A stretch of 42,990 nt of DNA from Actinomadura meyerae (GCF_900188445.1 NZ_FZOR01000060.1:1-42990), one strand, 5' to 3'; shown: positions 13,937 through 21,720, counted from the first letter of the stretch. The notes: generated by a model not told the origin, from the letters alone. Translations and numbers: made by a program.

Positions 13937-15501
13937 CGGCGCCGCCTTCCGCCGAGGACGAGTCCGCCGCCGAGGACGGGTCCGCCGCCGGGGGCCGGTC
14001 CGCCGCCGAGGACCAGTTCGACGGCGGCGGCCAGCGTCGGCGCCGTCTCCGGGGCCCGCGCGATCTCCGCGGGCCGGGTCCGCGCGGTCGGGACGAGGAT
14101 GCCGCGCGCCCCCGCGGCCGCGGCGGCCTCGACGTCGCCGCCGGTGTCGCCGATCACGGCGCAGTCGGAGGGCAGCACGCCGAGCCGCTCGGCGGCGCGC
14201 TCGATCATGCCGGGCTCGGGCTTGCGGCACTTGCAGCCGTCGCCGTCGTCGTGCGGGCAGAACTCCCACACGTCGATGGGACCGAGCAGCTCCTCGGCGC
14301 GGGCGTTGACGCGCCGCACGTCCCCGGTCCCGATGAGCCCCTTGGCGACGCCGGACTGGTTGGACACCACGCCGATCCGGACGCCGTGGTCGCGGAGCCG
14401 GTCGAGGGCGCGCCGCGCGCCCGGCACCGGCTCGACCCGCGCGGGGTCCCCGTTGTAGGGGACGTCCCGGATCAGGGTGTCGTCGCGGTCGAACAGCACG
14501 GCCCGGGGGCCGCCCCAGCGACGCGCCCGCCGGTGGACCACCAGCCCCCGGACGCGATGCAGGACGGCGGCCGGCGGGATGGCGGCGCTCGTGACGAGCA
14601 TCGTCGCCACCTCCCCGGGAGTCTTCGGGCCCGGCCTGATCCGCTCGTAGGCGAACCGCGCGGTCAGCGCGGTCCAGGCGCCCGCCGCGGCGGCGGCGAC
14701 GGCCGCGCCGCGCCGGTCGCGCGCGGCGGGCGCCGCCGCGAGCGCGAGGAGCCCGGCGGCGGTGGTGAGCGCGTGCCGCCCGAGCAGGCCGCGGCCCTCG
14801 CCGGCGCGGGCGCGCCAGCCGGGCCCGTGTACCCGCCCCATCAGGACGTCGTCGGCGTTCCCGGCCTGCGCCCGCACCGACGCCCAGAACCCGGCCGGCC
14901 GGACCGGGTGGGTGACGCGCCGGTCGCCGAGGACGAGCCCGTGCCCGGCGTCCAGGGCGCGCAGCGCGAGGTCCGCGTCCTCGCGGTAGGCGCGGCGGAA
15001 GCGCTCGTCGAAGCCGCCCAGTTCGGCGAGGACGCCGCGCCGGTAGGCCATGTCGGCGGTGATCCATTCGGCGCTCGCGAGCCCGGCCGTGCCGCGCTCC
15101 CCGTCGGTGGGGAGCCGGCCGTCCGGCAGCGGGACGCTGACCCGGCCCTGCGACCCGCCGGCCGAGGGCGGCAGGTCCGCGAGGTCGGCGGCCAGCCGGG
15201 CGGGCCAGTCCGGCGCCGGCACGACGTCGTCGTCCAGGAACGCCACCCACTCGGTCGCGGCGGCGCGCCAGCCGGCGTTGCGGGCGGCGGCGGGCCCGCG
15301 GCCCCCCGAGCGCAGCACCCGCACCGGCGGGCCGGGCGCCGCGGGCAGCGGCAGCGGCGCGCCGGGCGCGGGCCGGTCGTCCACGACGATGATCTCGTGC
15401 GGGCCCCGTTCCGGTCCCGCCTCGAGCGCGGCGAGCAGCGCGCCCAGCGTGCCGCGCAGGCTCTCCCGGCCGATGGTGGGGACGACGACGGTGTAGTCCA
15501 T
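13933..15501 (-). CDS. Fusion of GT2 glycosyltransferase and GmhB-type heptose bisphosphate phosphatase
   Basis: 522 residues in one uninterrupted frame. Residues 1-215 are a GT2 domain: VVVPTIGRES, IIVVDDRPAP, and the DXD-like FLDDDV (Asp90-92), then a GGFDERFRRAYREDADLALR segment. Residues about 240-285 are Ala/Leu-rich and may be membrane-associated. Residues about 332-498 are a HAD-IIIA phosphatase: AVLFDRDDTLI with Asp338/Asp340, VVSNQSGVAKG with Ser380, zinc ligands Cys415, His417, Cys423 and Cys425 in CPHDDGDGCKCRKP, and VIGDTGGDV. The zinc knuckle and sequence are typical of GmhB, which removes the 7-phosphate between the two HldE reactions. The tail 497-519 is a repeated Gly/Leu/Pro hexapeptide. 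The start overlaps the carbamoyltransferase stop by one base. Confidence 0.9.
   Translation of the reverse strand: MDYTVVVPTIGRESLRGTLGALLAALEAGPERGPHEIIVVDDRPAPGAPLPLPAAPGPPVRVLRSGGRGPAAARNAGWRAAATEWVAFLDDDVVPAPDWPARLAADLADLPPSAGGSQGRVSVPLPDGRLPTDGERGTAGLASAEWITADMAYRRGVLAELGGFDERFRRAYREDADLALRALDAGHGLVLGDRRVTHPVRPAGFWASVRAQAGNADDVLMGRVHGPGWRARAGEGRGLLGRHALTTAAGLLALAAAPAARDRRGAAVAAAAAGAWTALTARFAYERIRPGPKTPGEVATMLVTSAAIPPAAVLHRVRGLVVHRRARRWGGPRAVLFDRDDTLIRDVPYNGDPARVEPVPGARRALDRLRDHGVRIGVVSNQSGVAKGLIGTGDVRRVNARAEELLGPIDVWEFCPHDDGDGCKCRKPEPGMIERAAERLGVLPSDCAVIGDTGGDVEAAAAAGARGILVPTARTRPAEIARAPETAPTLAAAVELVLGGGPAPGGGPVLGGGLVLGGRRRR
13948..14016. repeat. 18-bp tandem repeat encoding a Gly-rich protein tail
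   Basis: Three full 18-base units (13963-13980, 13981-13998, 13999-14016), each beginning TCCGCCGCCG, plus one 15-base unit (13948-13962). On the coding (minus) strand they give hexapeptides of the form LVLGGG / PAPGGG / PVLGGG at the C-terminus of the GT2-GmhB fusion. Copy number could vary between strains. Confidence 0.7.
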
Positions 15502-17138
15502 CAGGCGCGAACCTCCCGGCGGCGCACCGTGAACGGCCCGATCGCGAGCAGGTCGACCGGCGCGGAGCCGAAGCACTCCAGCGCGTCGCGCGGGTCGTCG
15601 ACCATCGGGCGTCCGGCGGTGTTCAGGCTGGTGTTGACGAGCACGGGCAGCCCGGTCCGGCGGCGGAACTCCGCGAGCAGGCGCGCCACGAGCGGCTCGG
15701 CGCCGGACTCGACCGTCTGGACGCGGGCGGTGCCGTCCACGTGCACGACCGCGGGGATCCGCTCCCGCCACTCCGGCCGGACGCGGTGGACGAACAGCAT
15801 GTACGGGCTCGGGAGCGGGCCCTCGAAGATCTCCGGGGCGTCCTCCAGCGCGACCATCGGCGCGATCGGCCGGAACTGCTCGCGTCCCTTGACGTCGTTG
15901 AGCCGCTCCACGTTCCCGGCGTGGCCGGGGTGGGCGAGCAGCGACCGGTGCCCGAGGGCGCGCGGCCCGAACTCCGAGCGGCCCTGGAACCACGCCACGA
16001 TCTCGTCGCGGGCGAGGGCCTCGGCGACCTCGGCGGCCACGTCCGCCGGCCGCTCGTAGGGAATCTTCGCGGTGTCGAGCCGCGCGGCGATCTCCCGGTC
16101 GCTCCACTCCCGGCCGAGGTCCGCGCCGGGCATGCCGGTGAGCGGGTCGCCGCCGCCCCGTGCCACGTGCAGCGCGGCGCCGAGCGCGGTGCCGGCGTCG
16201 CCCGCCGCGGGCTGCACCCACAGGGCGTCGTAGGGGCCCTCGCCGGCCAGCCGGGAGTTGGCGACGCAGTTCAGGGCCACGCCGCCGGCGAGCATCAGCC
16301 GCCGCGAGCCGGTCCGGCCGTGCAGCCACGCCGCGAGGTCGAGCAGCACCTCCTCCAGGCGCGCCTGGACGCTCGCGGCGAGGTCGGCGTGGTCGCGGGT
16401 CCACTCGCCGCCGGGCCTGCGCGCCTTGGCGAGCGCGCCCCAGTCGACCGGGGCGGCCTCGAAGCCCCCGTCGCCGGTCGCGCGGACGTGCTCGCGCAGC
16501 TCGTCCAGGAAGCGCGGCTCGCCGTAGGACGCGAGCGCCATGACCTTGTACTCGTCGCTGGAGCGCAGGAAGCCGAGGTGCTCGGTGAGGTCCTCGTACA
16601 TCAGGCCGAGCGAGTGCGGGAGCCGCTGCGCGTGCAGCGGCTCCAGGACGCCGTCCCGGTACGTGCCGGCCAGGTGCGAGTGCGACTCGCCGCGGCCGTC
16701 CAGGACCAGCACGTCGCCGTCGCCCGGCGCCGGCGCGGCGAGCGCGGCGGACGCGGCGTGCGCGACGTGGTGCGGGACGTACCGGACGATCCCCGGGTCG
16801 AGCCCCGGCAGCGCCGTCGCGAGGAAGTTGGGGGCGCGCCGCGCGTACAGCGTGCGCAGCCGCTCCCACTGCTCGTCGTGCCCGGTGAGGCCGGGTTCGA
16901 CCAGGGCCGGGTCGTAGGAGTAGGCGACGGCGTCGAGGTCGCCGGGCTCCAGCCCGGCCTCCTCCAGGCACCAGCGGGCGGCCTGCTCCGGCAGCTCCCA
17001 GCCGGAGAACGGCACGGGACGCTTCCCGTGCTTGCGGCGGCTGAAGCGCTCCTCCTCCGCCGCCGCGACGATCCCGCCGTCCACCACCAGCGCGGCGGCC
17101 GGGTCGTGGAAGATCGCGTTGATTCCGAGCACGCGCAT
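15501..17138 (-). CDS. O-carbamoyltransferase, NodU/CmcH/TobZ family
   Basis: 545 residues. Members make carbamoyl-AMP from carbamoyl phosphate and ATP and transfer the carbamoyl group to a hydroxyl of a sugar or antibiotic. The N-terminal Kae1-like domain starts MRVLGINAIFHDPAAALV and has the metal/ligand histidines His123, His124 and His127 in VPHHVAHAASA, then VLVLDGRGE and GGVALNCVANSRL. The YrdC-like catalytic C-terminal half contains FQGRSEFGPRALGHRSLL, FRPIAPMV, VHVDGTARVQTV and VLVNTSLNTAGRPMVDD. It is the first gene of the ten-gene operon and is just 1 base overlapped by the GT2-GmhB gene. A carbamoylated heptose or other sugar in the glycan is the natural inference. Confidence 0.92.
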   Translation of the reverse strand: MRVLGINAIFHDPAAALVVDGGIVAAAEEERFSRRKHGKRPVPFSGWELPEQAARWCLEEAGLEPGDLDAVAYSYDPALVEPGLTGHDEQWERLRTLYARRAPNFLATALPGLDPGIVRYVPHHVAHAASAALAAPAPGDGDVLVLDGRGESHSHLAGTYRDGVLEPLHAQRLPHSLGLMYEDLTEHLGFLRSSDEYKVMALASYGEPRFLDELREHVRATGDGGFEAAPVDWGALAKARRPGGEWTRDHADLAASVQARLEEVLLDLAAWLHGRTGSRRLMLAGGVALNCVANSRLAGEGPYDALWVQPAAGDAGTALGAALHVARGGGDPLTGMPGADLGREWSDREIAARLDTAKIPYERPADVAAEVAEALARDEIVAWFQGRSEFGPRALGHRSLLAHPGHAGNVERLNDVKGREQFRPIAPMVALEDAPEIFEGPLPSPYMLFVHRVRPEWRERIPAVVHVDGTARVQTVESGAEPLVARLLAEFRRRTGLPVLVNTSLNTAGRPMVDDPRDALECFGSAPVDLLAIGPFTVRRREVRA

Positions 17139-17503
17139 GTGAGCCCCGTTTCGGCGCGGCGTTCCCTGCCGCAGCGGTAATTCGGTGCAACATTCCTTCG
17201 GTGCAGCGTTCGTTGCGCGCCGCGTTCGTCCGGCGCGGCTTGCGTTCGCTCGGCCTGCGTCCGGCGCAGGCTCCGGTGAGGTGCCGATGTCGTCGTCGTG
17301 GACATCGGCTCTGGCGGTATCGGCCCCGGGCGCCCTCGCCCGGAAGCGAATTCCCTATAGGTGATTCGACCTACTGGTGAATCGACATAGCCGATAACAG
17401 TGGACCTAAACGCTCAAGTCAGAAAAGTCGCTGCTGGCCGAAGTGCCTGCTAGGTCGCCATGTGTGGCACATAGAGGGTGAGAGACCGGGTACTGGGCGG
17501 TTC
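17139..17503. promoter_or_regulatory. Divergent intergenic region with direct repeats and hairpins
   Basis: A 365-base gap between the carbamoyltransferase (minus) and GT2 (plus) operons with no convincing gene. It holds: TTCGGTGCA twice (17181-17189, 17197-17205; period 16); several GCGTTCG-containing imperfect repeats to about 17270; hairpin GCCGATGTC-N9-GACATCGGC (17283-17309); hairpin CCGGGCG-CCCT-CGCCCGG (17326-17343); GGTGATTCGAC / GGTGAATCGAC (17360-17370, 17376-17386; period 16) at the start of an A/T-richer stretch; and ATGTG-TGG-CACAT (17460-17472). The A/T-richer part probably contains the plus-strand promoter. The repeats are candidate binding sites; the regulator is unknown. Confidence 0.55.
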
Positions 17504-18391
17504 ATGCGATTCACCGTCGTCGTCATCACCCGGGACCGGCGGCAGTCGCTGCTCGCCGTGCTCGCGCGCATGCGGGAGATCACCGAGGACGCGTCGGTGA
17601 TCGTGGTGGACAACGCCTCCCGGGACGGAACGGCCGAGGCGGTCGCGGCGCGGTTCCCGGAGGTGACGCTCCTGCGCGCACCGGGCAATCTCGGCGCCGT
17701 CGGCCGCAACCTCGCGGCCGACCACGTCCGGACGCCCTACATCGCGTTCGCCGACGACGACACCTGGTGGGACCCGGGCGCGCCGTCCCGCGCCGCCGGC
17801 CTGCTCGACGCGCACCCGGAGCTCGCGGTCGTCACCGGGCGGATCCTGGTGGAGCCGGGCGGGCGCGAGGACCCGATCGTGCCCGAGCTGCGGCACTCGC
17901 CCGTCCCCGGGCCGGCCTGGCTGCCCGGGCCCGCGCTCGGCTCGTTCCTGGCCGGCGCGTCGATGCTGCGGACGGAGGCGTTCCGGCAGGCCGGCGGGTT
18001 CTCCCCGCGGCTGTGGCTCGGCGGCGAGGAGGAGCTGCTCAGCGCCGACCTCATGGCGCTCGGCTGGCACCTGTGCTACGCCGAGGACGTCGTCGTCCAC
18101 CACGAGCCGTCGCGGCTCCGCGAGCCGCACCTGCGCCGCCGGCACGGCATCCGCAACACGCTGTGGTTCACCTGGCTGCGCCGGCCGCTCCCGGCCGCCG
18201 CCCGCCGCACCGCCCGGCTGCTGCGCACGCTGCCGCGCGACCGCGTCACCGCCCGCGCGCTCGCCGAGGCGGCCGCCGGGCTCGGCTGGGTGGCCCGCGA
18301 GCGCCGCACGCTGCCGCCGGACGTCGAGGACCGGCTGCGCACCCTGGAGAGGTCCCAGCGCGAGTCCACGGCACGCCGCTACGTGAGCTGA
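17504..18391 (+). CDS. Glycosyltransferase family 2, first of a tandem pair
   Basis: 295 residues from the ATG at 17504, which directly precedes the first GT2 strand MRFTVVVITRDRR; an in-frame GTG at 17462 would add 14 residues without a better ribosome site. Visible GT2 elements are VIVVDNASRDGTAEAV, the nucleotide-sugar DXD-type FADDDTWWDPG, GSFLAGASMLRTEAF with GGF following, and GGEEELLSADLMALGWHL near the catalytic base. The C-terminus is rich in Arg and has no clear membrane helix. It resembles the next gene closely, so the pair arose by duplication. It runs divergently from the heptose operon and probably contributes to the same glycan. Confidence 0.88.
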   Translation: MRFTVVVITRDRRQSLLAVLARMREITEDASVIVVDNASRDGTAEAVAARFPEVTLLRAPGNLGAVGRNLAADHVRTPYIAFADDDTWWDPGAPSRAAGLLDAHPELAVVTGRILVEPGGREDPIVPELRHSPVPGPAWLPGPALGSFLAGASMLRTEAFRQAGGFSPRLWLGGEEELLSADLMALGWHLCYAEDVVVHHEPSRLREPHLRRRHGIRNTLWFTWLRRPLPAAARRTARLLRTLPRDRVTARALAEAAAGLGWVARERRTLPPDVEDRLRTLERSQRESTARRYVS

Positions 18392-18401
18392 AGGAGCACC
18401 C

Positions 18402-19229
18402 ATGGCCGATGTCACGATCGTCGTGGCCACCCGCGACCGCGCCCCCGAGCTGCGCCAGAGCCTCCGCCGCCACGCGGCGCCGGTCATCGTGGTCGACAAC
18501 GCCTCCGCCGACGGCACCGCCGAGGCCGCCCGGGAGGCCGGCGCGACCGTCCTGCGGCTGCCCGGCAACCGGGGCGCCGCCGCCCGCAACGCCGGAGCCG
18601 AGCGCGCCGGCACCCGCTACGTCGCCTTCGCCGACGACGACTCCTGGTGGGCGCCGGGCGCGCTGGAGCGGGCCGTGGAGATCCTCGACGCGCACCCGCG
18701 GACGGCGCTGCTGGCCGCCCGCGTCCTCGTCGGGCCGGACGAGCGGCTCGAACCGGTCTCCGCGCAGATGGCCGAGGCGCCGCTCGGCCGGCCGGAGGGG
18801 CTCCCCGGGCCGGCCGTGCTGGGCTTCCTCGCCTGCTCGGCGATCGTGCGCCGGGACGCGTTCCTCGACGCCGGCGGCTTCTCCGACGTCCTGCACTTCG
18901 CGGGGGAGGAGGAACTGCTCGCACTCGACCTCGCCGCCGCCGGGTGGGGGCTCGCCTACGTGCCGGAGCTCGTCGTGCACCACCACCCGTCCCGGACGGG
19001 CCGGAACCCGGCCGCGCGGCGGCGCCGGGAGGTCCGCAACCGGCTGCTCACCGCGTGGCTGCGCCGCCCGCTCCCGGCGGTCGCCCGCACGGCCGCGTCC
19101 GCGCTGGCCAGCCGGGACGGGCGGGCCGGTCTGGCCGCCGCCGCCCGCGCGCTGCCCTCGGTCGCCCGCGCGCGGCGCCCGCTGCCGCCCGCGGTCGAGG
19201 CGGCGCGGGCGCGGCTCGCCGGCTACTGA
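18402..19229 (+). CDS. Glycosyltransferase family 2, second of a tandem pair
   Basis: 275 residues, a paralogue of the preceding gene. GGAGCACCC before the ATG and a 10-base gap indicate the same operon. Matching elements are VTIVVATRDRAPELRQSL, VIVVDNASADGTAEAA, FADDDSWWAPGA, GFLACSAIVRRDAF and AGEEELLALDLAAAGWGL. The HHHPSRTGR stretch equals the HHEPSRLRE of its neighbour. Donor and acceptor are unknown. It ends 16 bases before the convergent MFS gene. Confidence 0.88.
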   Translation: MADVTIVVATRDRAPELRQSLRRHAAPVIVVDNASADGTAEAAREAGATVLRLPGNRGAAARNAGAERAGTRYVAFADDDSWWAPGALERAVEILDAHPRTALLAARVLVGPDERLEPVSAQMAEAPLGRPEGLPGPAVLGFLACSAIVRRDAFLDAGGFSDVLHFAGEEELLALDLAAAGWGLAYVPELVVHHHPSRTGRNPAARRRREVRNRLLTAWLRRPLPAVARTAASALASRDGRAGLAAAARALPSVARARRPLPPAVEAARARLAGY

Positions 19230-19245
19230 GCGCCGGGCCCGCCGG

Positions 19246-20685
19246 TCAGGCCCGCGCGGAGGTCCTGGCGCGGGCCAGCCACAGCGCGCAGACGGCGCCC
19301 GCCAGGGTCGCGGCGGCGAGCGCCCACCCCGTTCCGTACTCGGCGTGCCGGGTGGAGCCGCTCGACTCCGCCAGGCCGAGGAACAGCGTCCCGGCGGTGG
19401 CGATGCCGATCACCTGGGCGAGCTGCATCAGGGTGAGCAGCAGCCCGCTGGCGTCGGCGGCGTCCTCGGCCGGGACGTGCTGGAGCGCGGTCGTCATGAT
19501 GATCGGCATCACGCCGAGCCCGAACCCGATGACGACGGTGAGCGCCTCGTAGCCGACGCCGCCGCCCGCCAGCGGCCCGACGCACAGGTAGCCCGCCGCC
19601 GCGATCGCGAACCCGGTCGGGACCGCGCGGCGGTGCCAGGCCGCCGGCAGCCGCTGCCAGTTCAGCCCGACCAGCGCGAACGCCGTCACGCACGGGACGA
19701 ACGCGAGGCCCGACTCCAGCGGCGACATCCGCAGGTCGCCCTGCAGGTGCAGGGTGGTGGTGAACAGGAACGCCGCCCAGCTGCCCGGCCCGAACATGAT
19801 CGTGACGCAGGCCGGGGCGAGCAGCGGCGCGCGCAGCACCCGCACCGGGATCAGCGGCCGGCCCCCGGCCGCGCCCGTCCGGCGCTCGACCGCGGCGAAG
19901 GCGGCGAGCAGCACCGGGCTCGCGGCGAGCGAGACCCAGCCCCACGCCGGCCAGCCCAGCTCGTGGCCCATGATCAGCGGGACGACGAACAGCAGCACCG
20001 CGGCGGCGATCGTCACCAGCCCCGGCAGGTCCAGCTGCCCCCGCGCGCCCCCGGCGAAGGGGCGCTCCTCGTCGCGGGGCAGCACGCGCGCCCCGGCGAG
20101 CAGCAGTCCCAGACCGATCGGGACGTTGACCAGGAAGACGCCCCGCCAGCCGCTGCCGAGCAGGTCGGCGCTGACCAGCAGGCCCCCGGCCACCTGCCCG
20201 ACCACGATGCCGCCGGCGATCACGGCCGAGTAGTAGCCGAGCGCGCGCGCCCGCGCGGCGCCGGTGAAGTTGCGCTGGATCATCGACATCACCTGGGGCG
20301 TCAGCAGCGCGGCCGTGGCGCCCTGCAGGAACCGGAACGCCACGAGCCACCCGGTGGACGGCGCGAGCCCGCAGGCCAGCGACGCGGCCGTGAACCCGGC
20401 GAGGCCGAGCTGGAACATGCGGCGGTGGCCGGCGAGCGCGCCGACCCGCGCGCCGGTGATGAGGAGGACGGCGTAGGCGATGATGAACCCGGCGACGACG
20501 AGCTGCAGCCCCGCCCCGGAGGCGTGCAGGTCCGTGCGCATCGTCGGGAGCGCGACGTTGACGATGCTCGCGTCGAGGATGCTCATGAACTGGCCGAGCA
20601 GGATGACGGCGAGGAGCGCGCCGCCGGATCCGGTCCGCGAACCCCGTTCGGGAACAATCCTCCGCAGATCGGTTGTCTGTGTCAT
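19246..20685 (-). CDS. MFS drug-efflux-type transporter (DHA2 family)
   Basis: 479 residues with about 14 hydrophobic helices. The N-terminal LLGQFMSILDASIVNVALPT is the DHA2 motif D1 (split here: LLGQFMSILDASIV and NVALPTM). GARVGALAGHRRMF is MFS motif A between helices 2 and 3, and LVAFRFLQGATAALLTP is motif B. Drug/H+ antiport is the usual role; the substrate is unknown. The start codon has no obvious ribosome site. The promoter region is shared with the divergent MmyB-type regulator, which is the likely repressor. The second copy of the operator-like TAC-N2-GTA box lies 49 bases from the start. Confidence 0.88.
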   Translation of the reverse strand: MTQTTDLRRIVPERGSRTGSGGALLAVILLGQFMSILDASIVNVALPTMRTDLHASGAGLQLVVAGFIIAYAVLLITGARVGALAGHRRMFQLGLAGFTAASLACGLAPSTGWLVAFRFLQGATAALLTPQVMSMIQRNFTGAARARALGYYSAVIAGGIVVGQVAGGLLVSADLLGSGWRGVFLVNVPIGLGLLLAGARVLPRDEERPFAGGARGQLDLPGLVTIAAAVLLFVVPLIMGHELGWPAWGWVSLAASPVLLAAFAAVERRTGAAGGRPLIPVRVLRAPLLAPACVTIMFGPGSWAAFLFTTTLHLQGDLRMSPLESGLAFVPCVTAFALVGLNWQRLPAAWHRRAVPTGFAIAAAGYLCVGPLAGGGVGYEALTVVIGFGLGVMPIIMTTALQHVPAEDAADASGLLLTLMQLAQVIGIATAGTLFLGLAESSGSTRHAEYGTGWALAAATLAGAVCALWLARARTSARA

Positions 20686-20710
20686 GAGTGCAAGCGTGCG
20701 GCCTTGCCGG

Positions 20711-20748
20711 TACCGGTAAAGAGAGCCTGTCGATACTGGTACTGACAG
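20711..20748. promoter_or_regulatory. Candidate operator between MFS exporter and MmyB-type regulator
   Basis: Two boxes, TACCGGTA (20711-20718) and TACTGGTA (20734-20741), occur 23 bases apart, about two helical turns. The second sits in a larger 22-base palindrome (20727-20748) with arms CTGTC and GACAG and the pattern CTGTC-N2-TAC-N2-GTA-N2-GACAG. The location between divergent exporter and regulator genes fits local autoregulation and repression. Confidence 0.5.
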
Positions 20749-20788
20749 CACCTGGAACGCGCCGCCCGCCGGGGGCAGGCTGGGGAGC

Positions 20789-21697
20789 GTGACGATGACG
20801 AGCACCGAGACGAGGGCGGGCGGGCCGGCGGCCCCCGCCCGCGGCCGGGCGCGGCCGCGCCGCCGCACCGAGCTGGCGGCGTTCCTGCGCAGCCGCCGGG
20901 CGCGCATCACCCCGGAGGACGTGGGCATGCCGCCCGGGCCCCGGCGCCGCACCCCCGGCCTGCGCCGCGAGGAGGTCGCGCAGCTCGCCGGGGTCGGCGT
21001 GACCTGGTACACCTGGCTGGAGCAGGGCCGCCCGATCAACGCGAGCGCGCAGGTGCTGGACGCGGTGGCCCGCACGCTGCGCCTCGACGGCGCCGAGCGC
21101 GAGCACCTGTACCGGCTCGCCGACGTCCCCGGGGCCGCGCCGGAGGAGGACGACGGCAACCTCCCCGAGGACGTCCAGGCGATCCTGGACGCCCTGTCGC
21201 CCATGCCCGCGTCCGTCGCCAACGGCCGCTGCGACATCCTCGCCTGGAACGACGCCTACGCGGCGATCTTCCCGGCCGTGGTGACCGCGCGGCCCTGCGA
21301 GCGGAACACGATGTGGCTGTCGTTCACGCTGCCGCAGTGCTGCAACCCCGTCGCGAACGTGGCGGAGACGGCGCCCGGGCTCGTCGCGACCTTCCGGCAC
21401 CGCTACAGCCGCCACCTCGACGAGCCCGGCTGGAAGGAGATCGTCCGGCGGCTGCAGGCGGCCAGCCCGGAGTTCGCGCGGCTGTGGGCCTCCCATGACG
21501 TCGCCCAGGCGCACTCGGCCCTGAAGGTCTTCCGGCACCGCGCCGTCGAGGGGGAGATCCGGACCCGCACCACCGGAATGGAGCTCAGCGCCGCGCCCGG
21601 TGCGCGGCTGGTCGCCTACACGCCGATCGACGAGGAGAGCCGCGAGCGGATCGCCTGGCTGCTGGCCCACCCGGAGGCCGCCGAGCACCGGCACTGA
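20789..21697 (+). CDS. XRE-type regulator with MmyB-like ligand-binding domain
   Basis: 302 residues starting at GTG, with GGGGAG upstream. After a ~25-residue Arg-rich lead is an HTH_31/XRE domain (about 28-105): ELAAFLRSRRARITPED, the family's PGPRRRTPGLRREEVAQLAG and VGVTWYTWLEQGRPINAS (second and third helices). Residues about 130-300 are the MmyB-like PAS-type domain: CDILAWNDAYAAIF, TMWLSFTLP, then SPEFARLWASHDV and GARLVAYTPIDEES. This family typically represses a divergent dehydrogenase or transporter gene; here the MFS exporter is the clear partner. Confidence 0.88.
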   Translation: MTMTSTETRAGGPAAPARGRARPRRRTELAAFLRSRRARITPEDVGMPPGPRRRTPGLRREEVAQLAGVGVTWYTWLEQGRPINASAQVLDAVARTLRLDGAEREHLYRLADVPGAAPEEDDGNLPEDVQAILDALSPMPASVANGRCDILAWNDAYAAIFPAVVTARPCERNTMWLSFTLPQCCNPVANVAETAPGLVATFRHRYSRHLDEPGWKEIVRRLQAASPEFARLWASHDVAQAHSALKVFRHRAVEGEIRTRTTGMELSAAPGARLVAYTPIDEESRERIAWLLAHPEAAEHRH

Positions 21698-21720
21698 CCC
21701 GGTCACCGGCACCGGCCCGG

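Noticed and set aside
13918..16059. Long plus-strand frame opposite the GT2-GmhB and carbamoyltransferase genes
   Set aside because: Antisense shadow; composition is typical of non-coding frames in GC-rich DNA.
17462..17503. GTG at 17462 as the start of the first divergent GT2
   Set aside because: The added 14 residues are not GT2-like and lie on a hairpin; the ATG at 17504 starts the fold directly. Not excluded.
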